Part shown: positions 1 to 9,274 of the stretch, piece after piece
How positions within the stretch are numbered: the stretch's first letter is position 1
How the letters are laid out: every line of letters begins with the position of its first letter
Source of the DNA: Nitrosomonas oligotropha
GTDB lineage: Bacteria; Pseudomonadota; Gammaproteobacteria; Burkholderiales; Nitrosomonadaceae
Length of the DNA stretch: 64,000 nucleotides
Assembly: GCF_009833085.1 (NCBI RefSeq)
Contig: NZ_QRBZ01000026.1
Location: 62,001-126,000 of the forward strand
Reading direction: 5' to 3'
Made by a program: the position numbers and the translations under genes
The notes under the pieces: model-generated
Seen by the model: the letters and a program-made list of their open reading frames with translations, nothing else
Databases searched by the model: none
Told to the model about the DNA's origin: nothing

Positions 1-673
1 TAATGCCATACACCAGACCGCCGGTTGATAGTGCTGCAAAAGTATCCGGGAAACGATCGATATTAGTCGGCCAGTCGGCTTCAAACTGACCGGAAATCAA
101 TTCTTTAACTTGCTCGGGATAGTTCTCGGTGCCCGGTTTCAACAGAATGTCGGGGTCGACGCCAAGAAAACCAGCATCTGAAGGTACCTTGGCTAGGTAG
201 GTGCTGGCATTGGCGCCGGTGATGGTTGCAACCCAGCGTTTGGCTCCGTCCGCTGTCCAGGCGGTTTGCGGCAAGCCTTGGATATTCAAGTGTTCAAGGG
301 GAATACCCCGGCCATCATTGGCCACCAGAGGGATAACCCCGTAACCGGCCGCACCGTAGGACCGTTTCTCAAACAGAATTTTCCGTCCTGCCAGACCTTC
401 ACCTAACGTTGATTTGCCAATAAAGTAATAAGCGCGCCAGCGGCCACCGATAGAACCGGTTGATGTTTTATCACTAAACCAGTCATCGGTTCCCGGTTCA
501 ACCAAGGAACTTACAACCGCCAAATCGATCGCTCTGTCCTGTGCAGCGCCACCGGATGTGTAGATTACGATATCAGGCGGACCATCATTCCATGGCGTCA
601 ACGCATGCGCCATATTCGAGCCAGCTAGCAGAGACAGTGCTGCCGCAAGACTTTTTAGTTTGTTTATTTTCAT
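1..673 (-). CDS. Sec-exported protein of unknown family (3' end outside window)
   Basis: The reading frame runs from an ATG at 673 leftwards through the window edge without a stop, giving about 224 residues and no C-terminus. The start is supported by AAGGA seven bases upstream. The first 24 residues (MKINKLKSLAAAL...MAHA) form a typical Sec signal peptide with an A-H-A cleavage site. The mature part begins LTPWNDGPPDIVIYTSGGAAQ and has a mixed alpha/beta look without Cys or a lipobox. The IVIYTSGGAAQ stretch faintly recalls periplasmic binding proteins of the phosphate-binding type, but I do not recognise a family with confidence. It is divergent from the glycan cluster on its right. Existence of the gene is certain; its function is not known. 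Confidence 0.8.
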   Translation of the reverse strand, partial: MKINKLKSLAAALSLLAGSNMAHALTPWNDGPPDIVIYTSGGAAQDRAIDLAVVSSLVEPGTDDWFSDKTSTGSIGGRWRAYYFIGKSTLGEGLAGRKILFEKRSYGAAGYGVIPLVANDGRGIPLEHLNIQGLPQTAWTADGAKRWVATITGANASTYLAKVPSDAGFLGVDPDILLKPGTENYPEQVKELISGQFEADWPTNIDRFPDTFAALSTGGLVYGI

Positions 674-1189
674 GGTGTAATCCTTACTGTAACAATAAGA
701 GGAGAATAAGGGCTTGATGCTCAGTGGCTATACAACCAGCCCCGCAGAGCATTAATGGTGCATTGCAAATACCATATTCATAGTGATACTTGACTCTCGT
801 GACCAATCCAATCCGATCACTTGCGCGCATTATAAGATTGAGTTTCTATATAAGAGAAATAATATATAAATATATTCTTATATTCTTTTAGAATATAAGA
901 AAGGCTTCCTTACCAAAATTAACTGCAAGAAATTACCTCTAAGAAGCACTACCGACGCCAATCAACGCATTGGTTGCACGTTGCCTGACAGCATTGCGAG
1001 AATAAAAACAGAAGACCGGAAATGGGGCGCTGTATCGATGTCAAAGCGCAATCCGCACGTCCGTGATGGAGAATTGCAAGTTAAAACAATAAATGCGAAC
1101 ATTGCCACCATAGACTTTCAAGACATGAATATCCGCACCACTTGAGAGCCGGATTGATAATCTAAAGTAAGAACTTTTAGCGAGAAACA
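674..1189. other. Intergenic region between divergent genes
   Basis: This 516-base gap separates the exported-protein gene (minus) from the glycan cluster (plus) and should hold promoters for both. Positions about 830-905 are extremely AT-rich and contain a perfect palindrome listed separately. The rest (905-1189) shows no convincing ORF, tRNA or terminator. Confidence 0.6.
875..901. repeat. Perfect 12-bp inverted repeat with 3-base loop
   Basis: TTCTTATATTCT (875-886) is followed by TTT and by its exact reverse complement AGAATATAAGAA (890-901). The stem contains only two G/C pairs, so as an RNA hairpin it would be weak. Its position about 200 bases upstream of the minus-strand exported-protein gene and 290 upstream of the plus-strand glycan gene fits a dyad operator for a dimeric regulator better than a terminator. 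Function is inference. Confidence 0.6.
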
Positions 1190-4100
1190 TTGGAAAACAC
1201 ACTCATTCCCTACCAAGCTGTTAGAACAATCCCTGGTAATTGCGCACTCGTATTTGCTCCTCACCCCGACGATGAAGTATTCGGTTGTGGCGGAGCCATT
1301 ATGCGCCACGTTGAACAAGGCATTCCTGTTCACGTTATCGTAGTATCCGATGGCGCTTATGGTGCAAGCGAAGAGACAAAAGCTGAATACATTCTGCAAC
1401 GTCAACAGGAGAGTGTGGCCGCAGCTGAGATACTTGGCTATGGCGCACCGGTTTTCTGGCAACACCAGGATCGGCAAGTCTGCTATGGCGAGAAACTGAT
1501 TCAGGAAATTCTAACCGCCATCCGTGAAACCGGCGCCGATCTGGTTTATGTCCCATCGGTTTTTGAAATGCACCCGGATCATCGCGCGCTGAGTATGGCA
1601 GTCATTGAAGCTGTCAGACGCATTGGCGATACCGTCAATATCGCGTTGTACGAAGTCGGCATTCCATTGCCCCCCAATCGGTTACTCGATATCAGCGATT
1701 TGGTTGCACGTAAGGCCGCCGCAATGGCCTGCTTTATTTCACAGAATACAAAGCAGCGTTACGATCAGCATATTGCGTCGCTGAATCACTACCGCACTTA
1801 TACGCTGCCGGCCGATGTCACCGCGGCAGAAGCCTACATACTCCTTTCCGCGCAAGAGTTAGCGAACGATCCGCTCAAACTCTATCAATCCGAGCACACC
1901 CGCCAAAAATCACTGGGACTTCCGCTGGATGGCAGCGATCTGCCACTGGTCAGCGTCATTATCCGCAGCATGGATCGGCCCACGTTGTCCGATGCACTGG
2001 ACTCCGTGGCTTTGCAGACTTATCAGCATATCGAAGTGGTGGCAGTAGACGCAAAGGGGGAAGGTCACCGGAAACTGGACGAATGGTGCGGGCGCTTTCC
2101 ACTCAGAACCATTGAAAATGGTGCGCCGTTAGATCGGAGCCGGGCAGCCAACATTGGATTGCATTCAGCGCAAGGAAATTATCTGATTTTCCTCGATGAC
2201 GATGATTTATTTTATCCGGAACACATCGCCAATCTAGTTACTGCGCTACAAAATCATCCCGGCGTTCGATGCGTATACTCTGGCGTTCGCGTTGAGCACT
2301 ATGTGGATTGGCGACTTCAGGAAGTCACTGCATTTAACGAACCTTACGATCAGCGCCGTCTTTTGGGCAGAAACTTTATCCCGATTCATGCCATGCTGTT
2401 TGAACAGTCTTTAGTCACGCAAGATCATTGCTGTTTTGATGAAAACCTGCAGGTATTTGAAGATTGGGATTTCTGGATTCAAGTCGCACAGCACAGCGAA
2501 ATATTGCATATCGACAACATTACCGCCATTTACCACAATTATGGACACTCCGGCTTAGGACTCCAGCAAGATAAAACTTTTCTAAAGGAATCGAGAAGCA
2601 AAGTTTACGATAAATGGAAAATGCTGCTGACCGGTAAGCAATTGGAAGATTTAATTGAATACCGTGAAGACTTGATATCCAGCTTTCGCAGCCAATTAGC
2701 GCATAGTGAACATTTGGGATTCAATCTTCGCAATCAGTTAGCGGATAATGAGCATTTGATATCCGGTCTTCGCAATCAGTTAACGGAAAGTGAACACTTG
2801 ATATCCGGTCTTCGCAACCAATTAGCTAGTTGTGAACATCAGTTGGCCGATAACGAGCATTTGCTCGCTTCACTACACAGTCAACTGACACAAAACACAA
2901 TTGCCAGTACGCAGCGTGAGCAATCCCTGCAAGCAATTATCAGCGATCTACAAAAAACAATTCATGACCTATTCCACTCAACCTCATGGAAAATCACGGC
3001 CCCTTTCCGGTTCCTTGTTCGAATACTCCGTGGACAGCATCACGCTGCTTGGGATGGGGTACGGCGCAGAATTTTCCCGTTACTCAAAGCCATCTATTGG
3101 CAATTTCCGGCGCGATGGCGTAAACATGCATTGCATATCGCTTACCGCATCGCCGGCCCACTGTTCTCCGGGATAGGACACTATGAAACATGGCGTACAA
3201 GCAAGGCCGTTCATTCGACCCCAGGGACTGTGGATTCCTATGGCACTCCGGCAGGCATGGTGGATCTTTCCACGATTGCACCGCTAGCAACACCGCCAGC
3301 CGGACGCATTGCGATCCACGCACATATTTTTTACGCGGATCTGGCAGCGGAATTTGCAAGCTATCTAGGTAACATGCCTTTTCCATATGACTTGTTTATC
3401 TCAACGCCCGATGAGGCAACAAGCCAAATATGCCAGCGTGCTTTTTCTCGTTTGCCGCACTTAGGGCAATTAATCGTCACTATCGTACCCAACCGCGGAC
3501 GCGATATCGCCCCCATATTTTGCACTTTTGGCGCAGCGCTGCAAGAATATGATTATATAGCGCATATTCATAGCAAGAAATCGTTATATACCAATGGCGC
3601 AGCCGATGGCTGGCGCGAATATTTGTTGACCCATTTATTGGGCAGTCCGTTACAAATCCAGAAAATCTTTTCATTGTTAACCGGTGACAAAAATACCGGC
3701 TTTATTTATCCGCATAATTCAACCGTTCTGCCTTATTGGGCCAATACTTGGCTCTCCAATAAAACCAACGGATATATTCTGTGTAAAAAACTGGGCATCG
3801 CCGATTTTCCAATCGGTTATTTTGACTTCCCGGCTGGATCGATGTTCTGGGCGCAATCCAAAGCATTGCAACCGTTATTCAACGCTCATCTTAAAATCGA
3901 AGATTTTCCCGAAGAAGCCGGACAAACCGATGCGACACTGGCGCATTGCATTGAACGCTTATTCGTCCTGGTCACCCGGAAATCCGGCCATAATGCGGTC
4001 ATTCTCTGGGATAAACCATCGAATCACTGGTCTCGCTGGCGCATTGACCAGTACCTGTCGCACAAACCGGAAGACATCCATACTCAACTCAAAAACCCCG

Positions 4101-5914
4101 CCATACGCCTGGTAGTATTCGATATATTCGATACATTGATCACGCGTCCGCTACTGGATCCTGAAAGTATCAAGCACATCGTCGCCCGGCGTGCCGGTGG
4201 CCAGGCAGGTCAGCTTTATCTTGAATTCCGCGCCGCAGCAGAAAACGAGGCGCGCCGGATTGCAGGATACGATGTTGGTCTGGATGCCATTTTTGAACAA
4301 TTCGCGGCCTTGTCCGGCCTTTCAGCAGGCGTCGTTGAAGAAATCTGCGAACTTGAGAAAACCATCGAGCTGGCAATCGTGTCACCCCGCCCGGAAACAA
4401 TTGCCTTATTTAAACTCGCTATCAATCTCGGCAAACGCGTCGTTCTTGCCAGCGACATGTATCTACCCAGGTCCGTCATTGAAACCATGCTGACGCGCTG
4501 TGGAATCGAGGGATGGCATAAGTTTCACTTATCTTCCGACAATCGGTTGAGAAAAGATACCGGTCATTTTTACCGCCAACTCCTGGCGGAAGAAAATGTA
4601 TCTCCCCATGAAATCCTGGTCATCGGTGATAACGAACATTCCGACGTGCAAATACCGGTCGATATGGGATTTAGAACCCTACATGTTATGCGCCCTGTCG
4701 AACTTGCGCGGGCAACTCCGCGTTTTGAACCGGTTATCGAACGAGCTCTCTATCGGAATGCCCGGAATGACCTGAATAAGCAGCTTACACTCGGAATCAT
4801 CACACAAGGCAACTTCCATCCCGTGTTCTATCCCCGCTTCGATCCGGCCGACTTTGTTCCCGCTTCACCCTGGGCGATTGGATTCACCATCGCGGGTCCC
4901 CTGGTACTGTCTTTCGTGCAATGGTTAGTTAAAAAAGCGGCAACCGATGGCATGAAACGGTTATATTTCCTCGCACGTGAAGGTCAAATACTCAAAATAG
5001 TTTACGATTTGTGGGTATCCGGTCAGGCGGATGCTGTTGCATCTGAATATCTGGTGCTCTCACGCCGCGCAATCACGGTGCCGATGATTTCGAATCTGGA
5101 CGATATTTTCAAAATCGCATGTACTCACTATGCGCCCAACCCAATGCCGGATTTTATTTTTGAGCGGTACGGGTTAAGACTATCAGACGAAGAGTGTCAG
5201 GAATTGGCGCACCGCAAAATATGGCCAATGGAAAAAATGGTTGCGGTTGAAGAAGAAAATATCGACCATCTGAAACCGCTTTTGCAAGCACTCGAAGCGC
5301 GAATCCTGAATCAGGCTGAACAAGAACGCCCCGGATTAATGGCCTATTTGCATCATCTTGGATTACACAAAGACTCGGCTGCCGCCATTGTCGATATTGG
5401 TTATGCGGCGACAACACAAAAACGCCTCAATCAACTTCTGGGACAAAAAATACATGGCTATTATTTAATGACACTTGATTCTGCAGAGCAGGTTGCTTTG
5501 AAACATCAGGTCATTGCACAGGGCTACTATTGTCATTATGCTAAACCGACTGCTACCGAACCAATCATATATAGAAAAAGTTTTACAATTGAAAAATTTC
5601 TAAGCGCCGATGACGCGCAAGTAGTGTGCTACAGAAAAACCAATTCAACCGGTATAACACCCGAATTCCGCGAACAATCGCATGAAGAACGTCAAACTGC
5701 GGCGGTGCGCGCGGAAATCCGGCGCGGCATTCTGGATTTTGTTAACCAATCAATCAATCTGAGAGATAACTTATTAACCGATTTTGAAGTACCCGGAGAA
5801 ATTGCGGAGGATCTTTTCTTGCAGTTTATTAAAAACCCTTCTGGATCCGAAACTGATTTGCTGCGCACATTAGTATTGGATGATTATTATTATGGCCACG
5901 GTCTGGTGCGTTAA
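1190..5914 (+). CDS. Multidomain glycan enzyme: PIG-L deacetylase / GT2 / coiled coil / RgpF-like / HAD
   Basis: This 1574-residue cytoplasmic protein fuses several surface-polysaccharide modules. Residues 1-230 are a PIG-L/LmbE-type N-acetylglucosaminyl deacetylase with the zinc motif HPDDE at 25-29 and a second HPDH near 127. Residues 250-480 are a family 2 glycosyltransferase with the acidic FLDDDD motif near 335. Residues 492-547 are four 14-residue repeats in a coiled-coil stretch reaching to about 600, followed by the TSWKITAP motif often seen near the end of such transferases. Residues 705-960 resemble the rhamnan synthesis F (RgpF) domain. From 975 there is a HAD domain with motif I DIFDTL (978) and motif IV GDNEHSD (about 1146). 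The last 370 residues carry the FLAREG motif often found next to such HAD domains. The start is TTG: the in-frame stop TAG at 1178-1180 excludes anything longer and the next ATG (residue 39) would delete the zinc motif. It heads the glycan cluster. The domain order is seen; the substrate is unknown. Confidence 0.9.
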   Translation: MENTLIPYQAVRTIPGNCALVFAPHPDDEVFGCGGAIMRHVEQGIPVHVIVVSDGAYGASEETKAEYILQRQQESVAAAEILGYGAPVFWQHQDRQVCYGEKLIQEILTAIRETGADLVYVPSVFEMHPDHRALSMAVIEAVRRIGDTVNIALYEVGIPLPPNRLLDISDLVARKAAAMACFISQNTKQRYDQHIASLNHYRTYTLPADVTAAEAYILLSAQELANDPLKLYQSEHTRQKSLGLPLDGSDLPLVSVIIRSMDRPTLSDALDSVALQTYQHIEVVAVDAKGEGHRKLDEWCGRFPLRTIENGAPLDRSRAANIGLHSAQGNYLIFLDDDDLFYPEHIANLVTALQNHPGVRCVYSGVRVEHYVDWRLQEVTAFNEPYDQRRLLGRNFIPIHAMLFEQSLVTQDHCCFDENLQVFEDWDFWIQVAQHSEILHIDNITAIYHNYGHSGLGLQQDKTFLKESRSKVYDKWKMLLTGKQLEDLIEYREDLISSFRSQLAHSEHLGFNLRNQLADNEHLISGLRNQLTESEHLISGLRNQLASCEHQLADNEHLLASLHSQLTQNTIASTQREQSLQAIISDLQKTIHDLFHSTSWKITAPFRFLVRILRGQHHAAWDGVRRRIFPLLKAIYWQFPARWRKHALHIAYRIAGPLFSGIGHYETWRTSKAVHSTPGTVDSYGTPAGMVDLSTIAPLATPPAGRIAIHAHIFYADLAAEFASYLGNMPFPYDLFISTPDEATSQICQRAFSRLPHLGQLIVTIVPNRGRDIAPIFCTFGAALQEYDYIAHIHSKKSLYTNGAADGWREYLLTHLLGSPLQIQKIFSLLTGDKNTGFIYPHNSTVLPYWANTWLSNKTNGYILCKKLGIADFPIGYFDFPAGSMFWAQSKALQPLFNAHLKIEDFPEEAGQTDATLAHCIERLFVLVTRKSGHNAVILWDKPSNHWSRWRIDQYLSHKPEDIHTQLKNPAIRLVVFDIFDTLITRPLLDPESIKHIVARRAGGQAGQLYLEFRAAAENEARRIAGYDVGLDAIFEQFAALSGLSAGVVEEICELEKTIELAIVSPRPETIALFKLAINLGKRVVLASDMYLPRSVIETMLTRCGIEGWHKFHLSSDNRLRKDTGHFYRQLLAEENVSPHEILVIGDNEHSDVQIPVDMGFRTLHVMRPVELARATPRFEPVIERALYRNARNDLNKQLTLGIITQGNFHPVFYPRFDPADFVPASPWAIGFTIAGPLVLSFVQWLVKKAATDGMKRLYFLAREGQILKIVYDLWVSGQADAVASEYLVLSRRAITVPMISNLDDIFKIACTHYAPNPMPDFIFERYGLRLSDEECQELAHRKIWPMEKMVAVEEENIDHLKPLLQALEARILNQAEQERPGLMAYLHHLGLHKDSAAAIVDIGYAATTQKRLNQLLGQKIHGYYLMTLDSAEQVALKHQVIAQGYYCHYAKPTATEPIIYRKSFTIEKFLSADDAQVVCYRKTNSTGITPEFREQSHEERQTAAVRAEIRRGILDFVNQSINLRDNLLTDFEVPGEIAEDLFLQFIKNPSGSETDLLRTLVLDDYYYGHGLVR
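2663..2830 (+). repeat. Four tandem 42-bp repeats encoding 14-residue coiled-coil units
   Basis: Units begin at 2663, 2705, 2747 and 2789, each 42 bases, encoding units such as NEHLISGLRNQLTE and SEHLISGLRNQLAS (residues 492-547 of the large glycan enzyme). Units 3 and 4 are nearly identical at DNA level, which points to recent tandem duplication. Fourteen residues equal two heptads, so the array should lengthen a coiled coil between the GT2 and RgpF-like parts. Copy number could vary between strains. Confidence 0.85.
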
Positions 5915-6037
5915 CAAACGATCACCACGTGCTATAAAATAGCCATCCAATTGCCGTTCCACAAAATATCAATTAGAAACCGTTGTATTTCAATTGGTTT
6001 CTGAAACACATCAATACCAACAAAAGCAAGCCTACAA

Positions 6038-8143
6038 ATGACCAAATTATTCAAATACGTTCCAGCCGCAATAAACATTCTAAGAACACAAGGATTACGT
6101 GCGTTACTCACTCGAATCTACAAAAAGTGCTTTTCCACCCCTCAGATAGCCCCTCCACAGAAAAATGATTATGCAATAGCAACCCGCTATCACCCGCTTA
6201 GTTTTCCAGAGACCACCCATCCCGATATTTCCATTATCATCCCGGTTCACAACAAACATTTGTACACTTTCACCTGCCTTAAATCGATTTATGAAAACAG
6301 TGCGGACAGCACCTATGAGGTGATTGTCGTGGATGATGCATCAACCGATGAAACCGCCAGGATGCTCAATAACATCAAAGGAATTACAGTCATCCACAAT
6401 ATAGAGAACAAAGGATTCATCTATTCTTGCAATGCCGGGGTTAATGCCGCAAAAGGGCGTTTTATCGTACTGTTGAACAACGATACCATTGTCACTCGCG
6501 GCTGGTTGAACGGGTTAACAAACACATTCTCGGATTTTCCCGATGCCGGCTTGGTGGGAGTCAAACTGGTTTATCCCGATGGGAAGCTGCAAGAAGCGGG
6601 AGGTATCGTGTGGCATGATGCTTCAGCCTGGAATTATGGGCGCAGCGATGATCCGGAAAAACCGGAATATTCCTATTGCAGGGCGGTTGATTATTGCTCG
6701 GGTGCTTGCTTAATGATTAAGCGGGAGGATCTTCTCGATCTCGGACTGTTGGATGACTACTATACCCCGGCTTATTATGAAGACACCGATCTCGCTTTCC
6801 GGGTCAGGAAGATTGGCAAGAAAGTGTACTATCAGCCCGCCGTCACGGTCATTCATTTTGAAGGCGTGTCTTCCGGAACAGATGTCACACAAGGCACCAA
6901 ACGTTATCAGACGGTTAATCATGAAAAGTTTTATCGACGCTGGCGCGAAACGCTGCAATCTCACCGCACCAACGGAGATATGCCCCATCTTGAGAAAGAA
7001 CGCGACGTCAGTAAGCGTGTGCTGGTCCTGGATGATCTGGTTCTAATGCCCGATAATGATTCCGGCTCATTACGCATGTTTAATTTATTGCATATTTTCA
7101 AGAAACTAGGATACAAAGTCAGTTTTATCGCAAAAACTCTTGCATACCATCCGGTTTATACGCGAAAAATGCAATCTATCGGTATCGAATGCTTTTATTT
7201 GCCTTATCTGGAATCGATTGATTCGCATTTGATGGCGCATGGGCATCTATATGATGTTGTATTAATCAGCCGGGTAAACGTCGCCGAGCAATTCATAGAT
7301 ACCGCAAAAAAATACTGCACAAATGCCATGATACTGTTCGATACGGTGGATCTGCATTTTTTGCGTGAACAGCGGCAAGCATTGATCAATCAGGACAAGC
7401 AGCAACTGGCCGCAGCCGAAAGACTAAAATTGCAGGAATTGAGCACTGCGCGTAAAGCGGATAAAACATTATTGGTCAGCCCGGTGGAAATTGAATTGTT
7501 TAAACAAGAGGCTCCCGATGTTCCGGTAGCGCTATTATCGAATATTCATCAAAACCAGGAAACTGTTTACGGATATCAAGAAAGAAAAGATATTCTGTTT
7601 ATCGGCGGCTTCGAGCACCGGCCTAATGTCGATGCCATGGAATTTTTTATTAATGAAATTTTCCCGATACTTCATTCATTAAAAACGGATTTAAAACTTT
7701 TGATTATCGGCTCCAATATTCCCCCAAAAATTGCCGCTCATGCGTCTTCGCATATCATTATCAAGGGCTTTGTATCAGACATAAAGCCAATTTTTGATCG
7801 TATCAGACTATCTATCGCCCCCATTCGTTATGGCGCTGGCGTTAAAGGCAAAATCAACACCAGCATGACGTACGGTGTGCCGGTAGTTGCAACCACTGTG
7901 GCAGCCGAAGGAATGAATCTCACGCACGATAAAGACATCCTGATTGCGGACACTCCGGAAGGCTTCGCCAAGCAAATTGTCCGCGCATACGATGATGAAC
8001 AATTATGGACAAGTTTGTCCAATGCCGGAAAAGTTAATATCGAGGAGCATTTTTCATTTGCTGTTGCCGAACGCCAACTGCGCACTATTCTGCAAGATGG
8101 CCGGAATTCCAAGAATACGGCCAATCAAGCAATGAATGCTTGA
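6038..8143 (+). CDS. Two-domain glycosyltransferase (GT2 + GT4-like)
   Basis: A 701-residue cytoplasmic enzyme for surface glycan assembly. Residues 60-300 form a GT-A family 2 transferase: ISIIIPVHNKH at the start, VVDDASTDET for nucleotide binding, a LLNNDT motif in the metal-binding position and a YEDTDLAFR segment near the acceptor site. From about 325 a GT-B, family 4-like domain follows, with a C-terminal PIRYGAGVKGK donor-binding segment near 590. The protein could therefore add two different sugars in sequence. No strong Shine-Dalgarno sequence precedes the ATG. It lies 123 bases after the large fusion gene and in the same direction, so it is probably in the same operon. Donor and acceptor sugars cannot be read from sequence. 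Confidence 0.9.
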   Translation: MTKLFKYVPAAINILRTQGLRALLTRIYKKCFSTPQIAPPQKNDYAIATRYHPLSFPETTHPDISIIIPVHNKHLYTFTCLKSIYENSADSTYEVIVVDDASTDETARMLNNIKGITVIHNIENKGFIYSCNAGVNAAKGRFIVLLNNDTIVTRGWLNGLTNTFSDFPDAGLVGVKLVYPDGKLQEAGGIVWHDASAWNYGRSDDPEKPEYSYCRAVDYCSGACLMIKREDLLDLGLLDDYYTPAYYEDTDLAFRVRKIGKKVYYQPAVTVIHFEGVSSGTDVTQGTKRYQTVNHEKFYRRWRETLQSHRTNGDMPHLEKERDVSKRVLVLDDLVLMPDNDSGSLRMFNLLHIFKKLGYKVSFIAKTLAYHPVYTRKMQSIGIECFYLPYLESIDSHLMAHGHLYDVVLISRVNVAEQFIDTAKKYCTNAMILFDTVDLHFLREQRQALINQDKQQLAAAERLKLQELSTARKADKTLLVSPVEIELFKQEAPDVPVALLSNIHQNQETVYGYQERKDILFIGGFEHRPNVDAMEFFINEIFPILHSLKTDLKLLIIGSNIPPKIAAHASSHIIIKGFVSDIKPIFDRIRLSIAPIRYGAGVKGKINTSMTYGVPVVATTVAAEGMNLTHDKDILIADTPEGFAKQIVRAYDDEQLWTSLSNAGKVNIEEHFSFAVAERQLRTILQDGRNSKNTANQAMNA

Positions 8144-8189
8144 GTAAATCATACTTCATCATGCAACCTGATCATGCTCTGCAAAACGA

Positions 8190-9200
8190 ATGACTCTTAC
8201 GCAGAACCCTTTTATTTCTGTCATCGTCGTCAACTACAATTCCGGAGAGATGCTGTCCAAAGCGTTGTCCGCATTAGCGGAGCAAACTTACGCAAATTTT
8301 GAAGTCGTTGTAATCGATAATCACAGCATGGATAATTCCTGGCAAGCGGCCGAGAAAACAAACTTCCCATGCCGCCTTGTCCGCCTCAACGAAAACACCG
8401 GTTTCGCAGCTGCAAATAACCTCGCTGTAGCGGATTATATTCAAAGTGATTGGATTTTTTTTCTGAACCCCGATGCTTATCCTGAGCCGGAATGCCTGGA
8501 AGTAATTGTAAAAAATATTAATCGGATTCCGGACGTCGATTGTTTTGCCTGTGCACTGATTGACGCGAATAAGCCATCTCACTTGGATGGGCTGGGCGAT
8601 GCTTACCACATATCCGGATTACATTGGCGCAGCGGCCATGGATACCCTTGCGATATCACTCCCAATCAGCCGGTAGAGATTTTTTCAGCATGTGCAGCTG
8701 CGGCAATATACCGCACCGGAACATATCGCCGGTTAGGTGGCTTCGATGAAGCTTATTTTGCTTACTCTGAAGATGTCGATCTTGGTTTTCGTCTGCGGCT
8801 TATTGGTGGTAAAAGCTTGTTACTACCCGATGCTAAAGTCCATCACGTCGGTTCAGGTATCACAGGAAGCTCGAGCGACTTCTCTGTTTATCATGGGCAT
8901 CGTAACTTAACCTGGACATTTATCAAGAATATGCCCAGTCCGCTCATTTTTATCCTCTTGCCGGTCCATCTAGCCATGATTCTTTACGTGGGATTTTTTT
9001 ATGCTGCTTCTGGCCGTCTTAGGCTTTATTTGCAAGCTAAAATCGATGCCTTTAAGCATATCGGATCATTATTGAAGGAAAGAAAAAAAATTCAGAGTCA
9101 GCGGGTCTGTTCTAGCTTAAGCTTGCTGCAATTGATGGCTTGGCTGCCGCGCAGAACTGTTATTAAAGCACCGGCTAAACTAGAAAATACAACCCATTGA
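8190..9200 (+). CDS. Family 2 glycosyltransferase (rhamnosyltransferase-like)
   Basis: A 336-residue GT2 enzyme. The N-terminus carries SVIVVNYNSGEML (from residue 10), a VVIDNHSMDNS nucleotide-binding loop and FLNPDA (about 93) in place of DXD. The YSEDVDLGFR segment near 193 corresponds to the usual acceptor/catalytic-base region of this family, also seen in dTDP-rhamnosyl transferases of the WbbL kind. A hydrophobic segment at about 252-275 suggests membrane attachment at the cytoplasmic face. It follows the GT2/GT4 gene by 46 bases and precedes another GT2 gene. The specific sugar is not known. Confidence 0.88.
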   Translation: MTLTQNPFISVIVVNYNSGEMLSKALSALAEQTYANFEVVVIDNHSMDNSWQAAEKTNFPCRLVRLNENTGFAAANNLAVADYIQSDWIFFLNPDAYPEPECLEVIVKNINRIPDVDCFACALIDANKPSHLDGLGDAYHISGLHWRSGHGYPCDITPNQPVEIFSACAAAAIYRTGTYRRLGGFDEAYFAYSEDVDLGFRLRLIGGKSLLLPDAKVHHVGSGITGSSSDFSVYHGHRNLTWTFIKNMPSPLIFILLPVHLAMILYVGFFYAASGRLRLYLQAKIDAFKHIGSLLKERKKIQSQRVCSSLSLLQLMAWLPRRTVIKAPAKLENTTH

Positions 9201-9274
9201 CACTGTGAGATAATTACCGATAATACTGAGCAGCGGTTATTTCACCTCATAGCGGCTTTATTTGAAGATAGACA

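Noticed and set aside
2901-4500. Several open frames of 60-140 codons on both strands within the large glycan gene
   Set aside because: They are shadows of the long coding frame, with no ribosome sites or family similarity.
5975-6002. Inverted repeat AGAAACC...GGTTTCT before the GT2/GT4 gene
   Set aside because: Only seven base pairs with a 14-base loop in AT-rich DNA; too weak to call a feature.
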